A model generated the notes under the pieces. That model had not been told where the DNA came from and searched no databases. It saw nothing but the letters and a program-made list of their open reading frames with translations. A stretch of DNA of 64,000 nucleotides from Gloeocapsopsis sp. IPPAS B-1203 (GTDB lineage: Bacteria; Cyanobacteriota; Cyanobacteriia; Cyanobacteriales; Chroococcidiopsidaceae): NCBI RefSeq assembly GCF_002749975.1, contig NZ_PEIG01000001.1, positions 248,001-312,000 of the forward strand. Direction: 5' to 3'. Of the stretch, positions 57,207 to 64,000 are shown piece by piece; the stretch's first letter is position 1; each line of letters begins with the position of its first letter. The translations under genes and the position numbers were made by a program.

Positions 57207-58754
57207 ATGCCAGAAGTTTTGGATTTAGATCTTAGCCATGCCCAAAAACCAATAGAATTTACTCTGCCACATCTTCGTACTACTCGTCCTACCACCTTTC
57301 TTTTGCGAGATCAGCTGCCAGCACAGGTACTGGCTACGGAAGCACCAACACTTGGCTGGGATACTGTGTTTGCGGTTAGGCTACCAGACGTCAACTCGGC
57401 GTTAATGAAGTCAGATAAGTATCCCAAAACATTCGAGATCACAGTCGATCCATCAGAAAATTACTCAATTCAGGGTACTTTTGGTTCTTGGCAGGTTGCC
57501 CGTGGGGGTGATGGCAAAATCGTATATCTGTCGATTCCCATTCCTACTGGAACCATGACATCTGGAACAAAAAGTTATCCGCTAGACGGTTCACAAGTCT
57601 ATATCTCGGTAAATCTGAAGTACGTACCACAGAAGCAAGGCTCGAACGCACTCAAAGCGAGTGACAGTGACGTTGAAGTAGACGATTTGGTGGTAAACCC
57701 AGAGGCGCGTAGCGAAGAAGATCCAGCTGTTGTGATTCAAAATCTCAAGTTTGCGCAGAATCCGCCCAGCACATTTATTAAATCACTGATGATTGGTGCG
57801 CTACTGGAGTGGTTTAATGCGAACCTCATACAGTTTGCTTACGTTTTTTCCACGGTAAATCTCAATGAACGCGCAGATCAAGAACAGTTTCAATGGTTGA
57901 AACCAACTTATACTAGCTATGGCTACTCCGATGGTGCTACGGATGAAAAAAGCTACTTCGGCGTGCTGAATATGACTGACGACCGGAGTCCGGAAGGGTT
58001 GGAAAACCATTTGCCTCCAGCAGCAATTCCTGAAGAAGCACGGGCATCTTTTTCAATTGCTATGGAGCGTTTTTTAGAAAAAATGGTTTTACCAGGTCTT
58101 CCTAAAGGTTTCCCCAATGCATCCGACACCGATTTTACTTTAGCGAACAACAACACAGTGATTCAGAACACCAGAACGGTCATAGCAGACAAAATCAAGG
58201 TTGGGTTAATCTGGTACACGCCAGAAATTGAAACCTTTGAGCTGCAGGTTGTTGGTAATGAAATCCAAATTCACACGATCACGAAGGTCAATATCTCACC
58301 AGGCATCGATACTTTTGTTGATAACACGAGCTACCAAGAGATTATTGTCGTCAACAAGCCGGATGGATCGCAGACATTAGATTTCAAACAAACTAGAGAC
58401 CCAAGGACAAATCACTGGGTAAAAACAGCGACTTGGGTAACTGTGACTGAAATTATTATCAGTGTGGCAGGCACGATCGCACTTGGTGTCGCGGGTACGG
58501 TGATCAAAGGTATAGCCAGAACTATTGTTGCAGTAGTCATCATTGCTCTAGTAGCTGGATTCGCAGCAGCAACACCTGCTCTGATTGCTGCGGTTGCTGG
58601 TGGTGAGGCTGGAGAGAAATTACCTTCAATTGATTTATTAGTGTTAAACTCGACCGCTCCTATTAAGTGGCCTGGCGCCTCTGAGTTTAAGCTCACCTCG
58701 GCGGGGTTGAATGGCTCGTTCCAGATGGGTGGCGATCCTGGTTTCACAATCTAA
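57207..58754 (+). CDS. P47-like TULIP-family protein 1
   Basis: 515 residues. After a 45-residue leader (no clear signal peptide) comes TLGWDTVFAVRLPDVNSAL, the start of the P47/OrfX TULIP fold, then GSWQVARGGDGKIVYLSIPI. TULIP proteins have a tubular lipid-binding fold; P47 belongs to the OrfX-type botulinum neurotoxin gene clusters. Hydrophobic stretches at about 412-435 and 440-472 (IARTIVAVVIIALVAGFAAA) could insert in membranes. Ends IKWPGASEFKLTSAGLNGSF. Excellent Shine-Dalgarno AGGAGG 8 bases upstream. Followed after 81 bases by a paralogue, so an operon is likely. Function here unknown. Confidence 0.82.
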   Translation: MPEVLDLDLSHAQKPIEFTLPHLRTTRPTTFLLRDQLPAQVLATEAPTLGWDTVFAVRLPDVNSALMKSDKYPKTFEITVDPSENYSIQGTFGSWQVARGGDGKIVYLSIPIPTGTMTSGTKSYPLDGSQVYISVNLKYVPQKQGSNALKASDSDVEVDDLVVNPEARSEEDPAVVIQNLKFAQNPPSTFIKSLMIGALLEWFNANLIQFAYVFSTVNLNERADQEQFQWLKPTYTSYGYSDGATDEKSYFGVLNMTDDRSPEGLENHLPPAAIPEEARASFSIAMERFLEKMVLPGLPKGFPNASDTDFTLANNNTVIQNTRTVIADKIKVGLIWYTPEIETFELQVVGNEIQIHTITKVNISPGIDTFVDNTSYQEIIVVNKPDGSQTLDFKQTRDPRTNHWVKTATWVTVTEIIISVAGTIALGVAGTVIKGIARTIVAVVIIALVAGFAAATPALIAAVAGGEAGEKLPSIDLLVLNSTAPIKWPGASEFKLTSAGLNGSFQMGGDPGFTI

Positions 58755-58841
58755 GCTCCAATACATTTCGCTCCGGCTTCCTTTTTTCTGAGGAGGTTGG
58801 AGTGAATTTCCCTAAAGGATATACCGTGTCAGCTTTTGGAG

Positions 58842-60146
58842 ATGGCTATGCAAACCTTTGGTTGGGATACAGTTTTTATCGTGAGTATCAGTCGAATTAA
58901 TGCGGCGTTGGCAGCAAACAGTACTACGCTTGTTATGTCCTTCGATGCTGCGCTCGATTCAGCTCCACCGGTTTCTGCAAATGGGAAGTTCAACACTTGG
59001 GAGATTGTTCCTGGTGGAGACGGCAAATTATTGTATCTGAAGCTACCCATTCACGAGGGGCTTTTGATTGTGGGAGAAGAAGATACAGCCCGAGAAATTT
59101 CTTTGGCAGGTGTTGCGGTAGTGATGTCACTTGAGTTAACGTTGTTGCCCAGTTACTCTGGGCTAGATCGCGGTTCAGGTCTGCAAGAGTTGAAGTTTTT
59201 GATTGATAAAGTGGGTTATGAGCAGATTCCCCCCGCTCCTGGTCTGATCACGCCTGTAACAGTCATAGACCCATCGGGGAGACTCAGTGTGGCTGACAAG
59301 GCGCTGCTTTCAAGCTTGCTCGCTAATTTTCTCGTCGAGAATGCGAACCAGATCAGTTATGTATTCGCCACAATCAATCTAGTGCCACCACATTCAAATA
59401 GCTGGCTTGCTCCTGTCTCATCAGACTATGCCTACCTAGACAAAACGGGTACTGGAAACGGTTATCTTGCGATCTTGAGTGTCACAGATGCACGGGATAT
59501 CACGCACCTGCACCATACGCCTGACCCTGATGTGATCGCCGCTAGTCAAACGGCAAGCTTTGTGATTTCTCAGGACTTGTTTCTCAAGAATGTTATCCTG
59601 CCCTACTTAGCGGCTGCCTACCAGACAACACCCGACAGCTTCTATTTTGACGTACAAAGCCACGCAATCCGCAACAGACACTCATTTACAACTCTTGCAG
59701 TTAAGGAAGGTGCGATTACTTATTATCCGCAAATCGATCAGTTATTAATTGTGACAACCACTGATGGGCTGGGGACAACGATTGAAGGCTCGTGTTCGCT
59801 ATACGCTGGAATTTCAATGACGTACAAAATTAGAACTCATAACAAAGCACAGTTCTACCCAATCGACAAAGCGATCGCATTTTTACCTGACCCAAAACCT
59901 CAAAGCAGTCACCATGCTGATATTCCTTGGTATTATTGGTTTTTAGGACTTTTAGTTAAGCCGATTGTTGATGCTGTGGTAGAAGCGATCGCGGATGGGA
60001 TTGCTGAGTCATTGGATAATTTTGCCGGCCAAGCTTTGTCGCTTGCGAAAAACCCACCGCATTCAATTCAGTGGACAGATACCGAGCCGTTAGACGTAAC
60101 CGTAGCAGGAGTAGACGGTAGCTTCTATATGATGGGACATGTCTAA
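58842..60146 (+). CDS. P47-like TULIP-family protein 2
   Basis: About 434 residues; the start could be the ATG at 58842 or the in-frame TTG at 58836. It opens directly with QTFGWDTVFIVSISRINAAL and has WEIVPGGDGKLLYLKLPIHE, parallel to protein 1 and to clostridial P47, then YVFATINLVPPHSNSWLAPV and a C-terminal SIQWTDTEPLDVTVAGVDGS that matches the tail of protein 1. A hydrophobic stretch at about 365-390 (WYYWFLGLLVKPIVDAVVEA) is the counterpart of the membrane-like region of protein 1. Ends 5 bases from the stop of the convergent TIR-STAND gene. Confidence 0.82.
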   Translation: MAMQTFGWDTVFIVSISRINAALAANSTTLVMSFDAALDSAPPVSANGKFNTWEIVPGGDGKLLYLKLPIHEGLLIVGEEDTAREISLAGVAVVMSLELTLLPSYSGLDRGSGLQELKFLIDKVGYEQIPPAPGLITPVTVIDPSGRLSVADKALLSSLLANFLVENANQISYVFATINLVPPHSNSWLAPVSSDYAYLDKTGTGNGYLAILSVTDARDITHLHHTPDPDVIAASQTASFVISQDLFLKNVILPYLAAAYQTTPDSFYFDVQSHAIRNRHSFTTLAVKEGAITYYPQIDQLLIVTTTDGLGTTIEGSCSLYAGISMTYKIRTHNKAQFYPIDKAIAFLPDPKPQSSHHADIPWYYWFLGLLVKPIVDAVVEAIADGIAESLDNFAGQALSLAKNPPHSIQWTDTEPLDVTVAGVDGSFYMMGHV

Positions 60147-60151
60147 ACTAC

Positions 60152-62062
60152 TCAAAATTCTTGATAAATCTCATTTGTCGATACCAAATGCTTGTGGAAA
60201 TATTGGCGATACAAGTTACAGCGTGGTGTTACCTCATTTCCTTGCTGATGTACTAATCCCATACTGTATAGCTTAAATGCTTGCAGTGCAGCTAACCGTA
60301 TAGGATGCGACGCAGTAACGGTTGATTTTATTGCTGCTGCTAGCTCGGGTTGTTGTTGTAGATTCCACAAGTGTCGTCGCAGATGATCGCTATAAGGTCC
60401 AGTTTCTGAAGGTGCTGTTCGCAAAAGTTGAGTAAGTGTCAGATCTTGCTGCGCAATATAATAAAGCGCTACCCGCACTAAATACGGGTGTCCTCCTACC
60501 ATTGCCATCAGTTGAGCAACCTGTATGATATCCCAATGAAGTCCATGTCTTCGCGCTAAATCCTGCACTTGCTCGCTTGTAAATTCAGGTAACTCAATTG
60601 ATAGCCCTACATTAAATGGCGATTGATGGATATTTAATGGGATATAAACTTCTGTTGAGTGTGCAATTACCAAGCGCAGTTTATGCCAAATTTCACGATT
60701 TTTTGCTTCTTCATGCCAAGCACGCAACAGCCCAAAAAAGTCATCGGCGATCTCAGGATATAGAAAGATACGATCCACTTCATCCAAACCTAAAACCAAG
60801 GGCTGGGACAGCTGAGCCAAAATGTACTTTTCAAAATAAACTTTGCAGCTGATCTTGCTGCCAAACATCTCATCCCAGTATTCAGCTAATCGATTAGGTA
60901 ATTCTAATCCTAGTCCAACATTGACACAGAACCAGCGTAAAAATCGATCCAAATCTTGAAAAACACTACTATCTGCGAATTGAAAGCTTAAAGGTAATGT
61001 GTGGTAGCCTTGCTTGGTTGCATGGTGCAAAATTCTAGCCATCAGTGATGTTTTGCCCATTTGTCGAGGAGCTTTAATTCGGATCAAAGCTCCCCGATGC
61101 GAAATCATTTCGTAGCTGCGGGATTCAATTGGGGGACGCTCGATGTAAAAAAGAGAAGCTAGCTCGACTTGTCCTGCTGGTAATTCTGGTGCAGCTACTG
61201 GTGAGGGAGGACTATCAATTATAATTTTTTGTAACGTAGTGGGAACTGCTACTGTAAATTCACTGGTAGGTAATTGATGTTCTGCTATTCTGCTAAGAAC
61301 TTTTTGCAAAGTTGTTGGTGTATCAGCAGGCGATCGCCACTCGTGCTGTGGAATCTGATTGAGATAGCCGTAGAGATCGTAGTTCAAGGATGAGCTTTGA
61401 GAGTCAACCCAGATTGGAATAATTACAGGGGACTTTTGCTGCGAGTGAGATATTTGTGTTTTAGTCCAACGAACGATTTCGGTAACTATTTCGCTAATTG
61501 CAGATTGCTCGGATAACAGCAAAACCCAGTAATCACAACGCTTTAATTCTGTATCGAACTGCGACCAGTTTTCTTGCGATCGCATAATCTCCTGAGCCAT
61601 CAATGTTTGATGACCAGAGGCTCTCAAAGCTTGCTCAAACTCTCTCGCTATGTTGAGGTCTGACTCTTGGCTGCCATGATAGACAAAAACTTTTGAGTGG
61701 AGTAACGGAGCCACTTCACTATCAGTATTATGCTCTATTCCTGCGCTTTGCACTCGAAATGATTGAGTTTCGGGTAATAAGCTTCCTGTAATGGAGGTAG
61801 AGTATCTTTTTCTTCGCTCTAATGCAGCACGAAAGGTCTTTTTACTGACTTTTTCTTCTAATCCTTCAGAAAGTAATTTCCATAATGTAGCACCAACTGT
61901 TTTCACATAGTCTTCTGAGCAGTAGCAGGTTTGTGCAATTTGTTCATACTTCTGACTTAGCCATGTACCACGAAATACAGCAGCTTGTAGAGTATTCAAG
62001 TGCTTACCTGTTTTGGTAAATATCAAAGCATCGGTAAACGCTAGTGCCTCTTCAACGTCCAT
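60152..62062 (-). CDS. TIR-STAND ATPase with vMAP-type HTH (NLR-like)
   Basis: 636 residues in three parts. Residues 1-85 are the N-terminal HTH of vWA-MoxR-associated proteins (FTDALIFTKTGKHLNTLQAA). Residues about 123-265 are a TIR domain (VFVYHGSQESDLNIAREFEQ, LLLSEQSAISEIVTEIVRW) with candidate catalytic Glu191 or Glu195. Residues about 300-636 are an AAA-like STAND ATPase (PF14516 type): Walker A APRQMGKTSL (331-340), Walker B VLGLDEVDRIF. TIR domains of this kind cleave NAD+ on activation and serve in antiphage or cell-death systems. Ends 5 bases from the P47-like pair. Confidence 0.85.
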   Translation of the reverse strand: MDVEEALAFTDALIFTKTGKHLNTLQAAVFRGTWLSQKYEQIAQTCYCSEDYVKTVGATLWKLLSEGLEEKVSKKTFRAALERRKRYSTSITGSLLPETQSFRVQSAGIEHNTDSEVAPLLHSKVFVYHGSQESDLNIAREFEQALRASGHQTLMAQEIMRSQENWSQFDTELKRCDYWVLLLSEQSAISEIVTEIVRWTKTQISHSQQKSPVIIPIWVDSQSSSLNYDLYGYLNQIPQHEWRSPADTPTTLQKVLSRIAEHQLPTSEFTVAVPTTLQKIIIDSPPSPVAAPELPAGQVELASLFYIERPPIESRSYEMISHRGALIRIKAPRQMGKTSLMARILHHATKQGYHTLPLSFQFADSSVFQDLDRFLRWFCVNVGLGLELPNRLAEYWDEMFGSKISCKVYFEKYILAQLSQPLVLGLDEVDRIFLYPEIADDFFGLLRAWHEEAKNREIWHKLRLVIAHSTEVYIPLNIHQSPFNVGLSIELPEFTSEQVQDLARRHGLHWDIIQVAQLMAMVGGHPYLVRVALYYIAQQDLTLTQLLRTAPSETGPYSDHLRRHLWNLQQQPELAAAIKSTVTASHPIRLAALQAFKLYSMGLVHQQGNEVTPRCNLYRQYFHKHLVSTNEIYQEF

Positions 62063-62762
62063 CGGTCAACTCAAGCTTTGATTCAGACTTTGGTTTGGTT
62101 GGTTTAGATAGCTAATTGCTATTAATAGTAGACTACAGGAACTAATATTCATGAGATATGATTCTTATCACGTTTTTGCGAAATATTAAAACATCTAAGT
62201 TAAGTCGCTTATTTTTTCCTAACTTTTGCCACAAACAATAACATTTTTTTTATTAAGACCAGTAAATAAATCGATCAATTCTTAATATTACTCTTAATGA
62301 GTTGCTTCTCAATAAAACCAAATATAATTTCGCCAAAATAAATAGTGAAACCTTTTTAATACCCTCATTTTTTGAAAAAAACGACCATTTATTTAAATCT
62401 AAGGGCATAATAAACTAATTTATTATACCTATCAAGGATTAACAGATTATCAATAGAATAAGTACTACTAAGTAGTACAGAAATTGTAAACTGCAAGTAG
62501 ATAGACTAATTCAATTTTTAGGCAAACTTTACCTAAATAAGTTAGAGGGATGAAATGATAATTTTATCTGTGTGAAATACTACTACTAGCATCTCATGCT
62601 ATAAAAAATATTTCCAGAGTAGGTACATTGATAAAGTTTGATAGAGCAATGCAGCTTTATTGCTAAAAATTTAATATTCAGTTAAAGCAACTTTAGTAAT
62701 ACTGAGTTAAAACTGACACCTTAAAAACATCTACAAATTATCTTGAAATATAGGAAATAACC
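62063..62762. other. AT-rich divergent spacer
   Basis: 700 bases between the divergent TIR-STAND and carotenoid-oxygenase genes; very AT-rich. No ORF, RNA or palindrome of note recognised. Confidence 0.4.
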
Positions 62763-64000
62763 ATGAAAGAAACAACTCAATCATCAACTACTGAAGCAAA
62801 AAATACTAATTGCTCATCAGTGCCAGAGTCTGTTATGACTGCAGGTCGTTGTGAACTGACTGACGTCAAACTACACATTTCTGGAAAATTACCAGACGAC
62901 TTACAAGGTCATGTTTTCATTGTCGGACCTGTAGGAGATGTTAATTCTGGAGGACTTCCCTACCCTAACGGTGACTCGGTTCTAAATGGCGATGGTATGA
63001 TTTATCGACTTGATTTTGATTGCCAAGGCGAAGTAGGGCTGAAGTCTCGCATTGTTAAACCACCTTGTTACTTTGCTGACAAGGCAACTCGACTAGGATC
63101 AATGTATGCTAAGTATCGGTTTCGTAATCATGGACTTCTGCGTTTTTCATTATCGCTCGGCGCTCGCAATGATCTGAATACAGCTTTTCTACCCATAAGG
63201 TTCCGTGATGACTCAGAGGAGCGTCTGTTAGTAACTTACGATGCTGGTCGTCCTTATGAAATTGATACACAAACGCTTGAAGTTGTCACTCCTGTGGGAG
63301 CTAATCTTGAGTGGCGAGCAGAAACACAGTTAAAGTTTCCCTTTCAACCTATTTTTAGCACTGCACATCCCGCTTTTGATGCTCACACTAACAGGATGTT
63401 CACAGTCAATTATGGTAGATCAGCAGGCAATTTTTTAGAAACGTTACCTTTTATTTACGGATTAGATAAACTTCCACATGAGATTGATGAACTTTTAGAT
63501 ATTGTTGGGGAGTTTATCGAAACACAAGATTTAATCAAAGATTTCATCAAGCTTTTTTCCCAGTTTTCTCAAAATATTTGGCAATTATATATAAGGATAA
63601 TTGAGCGAATTACAAGCATAGATATTGAGGATTTTGTTTATTTAGTTTGCTGGGATGGTGTTGGGAACTTAGAGCGATGGAAGTTGATACTCCCCGATGG
63701 CTCGCCAGTTAGGATTGAGCAAACCATGCATCAAATTGGGGTAACTCAAGATTATGTCGTCTTGATGGATACGGCTTTTAAAACTGGATTAGAGCAGATA
63801 ATCAATAACCCTTTTCCAGAAAATAAAGGAGTTGAAAGATGTTTGAGGAATATACTCACACGACCCGTATCGCCTGACTCTACTATTTACATCGTGCGTC
63901 GCGCTGACCTGAAAGTTGGACAATGCCCAGCGTCTGCTCAGCAGGAAGTTGAAGTCCTAGTGCATCGAGTTGTGATTCCATTAGAAGCCGCGCATTTTTT
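62763..64000 (+). CDS. Carotenoid oxygenase family protein (partial, C-terminus beyond the window)
   Basis: 412 codons visible from the ATG at 62763 to the window edge. RPE65/CCD-type non-haem iron dioxygenase fold: KLPDDLQGHVFIVGPVGDVN with NGDGMIYRLDF, then FSTAHPAFDAHTNRMFTVNY holding the first expected iron-ligand His and MHQIGVTQDYVVLMDTAF the second; AAHFF at the edge probably begins the third. Such enzymes cleave carotenoids or apocarotenoids. An about 75-residue insertion rich in helices (DELLDIVGEFIETQDLIKDF) after residue 235 is not typical of small bacterial ACOs. Divergent from the TIR-STAND gene. Confidence 0.85.
   Translation, partial: MKETTQSSTTEAKNTNCSSVPESVMTAGRCELTDVKLHISGKLPDDLQGHVFIVGPVGDVNSGGLPYPNGDSVLNGDGMIYRLDFDCQGEVGLKSRIVKPPCYFADKATRLGSMYAKYRFRNHGLLRFSLSLGARNDLNTAFLPIRFRDDSEERLLVTYDAGRPYEIDTQTLEVVTPVGANLEWRAETQLKFPFQPIFSTAHPAFDAHTNRMFTVNYGRSAGNFLETLPFIYGLDKLPHEIDELLDIVGEFIETQDLIKDFIKLFSQFSQNIWQLYIRIIERITSIDIEDFVYLVCWDGVGNLERWKLILPDGSPVRIEQTMHQIGVTQDYVVLMDTAFKTGLEQIINNPFPENKGVERCLRNILTRPVSPDSTIYIVRRADLKVGQCPASAQQEVEVLVHRVVIPLEAAHF

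Noticed and set aside
1-64000. tRNA or rRNA genes
   Set aside because: No cloverleaf with the GTTCRANNC arm or rRNA core sequences was seen by eye in the spacers; tRNAscan would be needed to exclude them fully.

Overview
The window is a piece of a cyanobacterial chromosome. The evidence is the density of HIP1 octamers (GCGATCGC), the cyanobacterial gene types (biliverdin reductase bvdR, plant-type [2Fe-2S] ferredoxin, DesC desaturase, GuaB3, pilB-pilT-pilC, FtsQ/FtsZ, DUF1350) and a Yfr1 small-RNA gene lying between guaB3 and trxA, its usual place in this phylum. Moderate GC, many Uma2/pentapeptide/AAA-like proteins and dispersed short repeats suggest a large-genome unicellular or filamentous freshwater/terrestrial type; the genus cannot be fixed from the sequence alone. 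No rRNA, tRNA or CRISPR array was seen.

Layout. 1-1572: cobA (cut by the window edge) and a double-domain CbiX chelatase form a siroheme/cobalamin operon. 1.8-7.1 kb: manganese catalase, a tandem M16 peptidase, methionine aminopeptidase. 7.1-10.3 kb: a loose, gene-poor region with a decayed spore-photoproduct-lyase-like gene, a secreted Cys-rich protein and a DUF305-like exported protein. 10.3-16.5 kb: GST, pentapeptide protein, a universal-stress protein whose leader carries a ydaO-type c-di-AMP riboswitch, an RR-PP2C phosphatase overlapping a DUF1350 gene, and a LOG-family protein. 16.8-21.4 kb: trxA, yfr1, guaB3 and a mutS2 gene split by one missing base. 21.4-28.1 kb: membrane pentapeptide protein, GT2 glycosyltransferase, methyltransferase, and the divergent pair desC / TetR regulator, the latter carrying a degenerate tyrosine-recombinase-like C-terminal half; their shared promoter region holds two TetR-type palindromes. 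28.2-29.1 kb: an IS1-family element inserted in a small gene.

29-40 kb: bvdR, ferredoxin, SpoIID-like protein, then an oxidative-stress cluster srx-dps-(HTH/GrpE-tail protein)-dps, radical SAM protein, SemiSWEET, hydrolase, CPBP protease and aroC. 40.7-51 kb: ftsQ, ftsZ, then on the minus strand grxC-gshB and grpE-dnaK-dnaJ-tusA-rsgA (chaperone and ribosome-assembly genes). 51-56 kb: the type IV pilus motor genes pilB-pilT-pilC.

57-64 kb is the most unusual part. Two adjacent plus-strand genes encode TULIP/P47-like proteins (the family of the P47/OrfX proteins of botulinum neurotoxin loci). Five bases away, convergent, is a TIR-STAND ATPase of NLR-like architecture, and beyond it a carotenoid-oxygenase-family gene runs off the window. 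The link between the P47-like pair and the TIR-STAND gene is inferred from position only.
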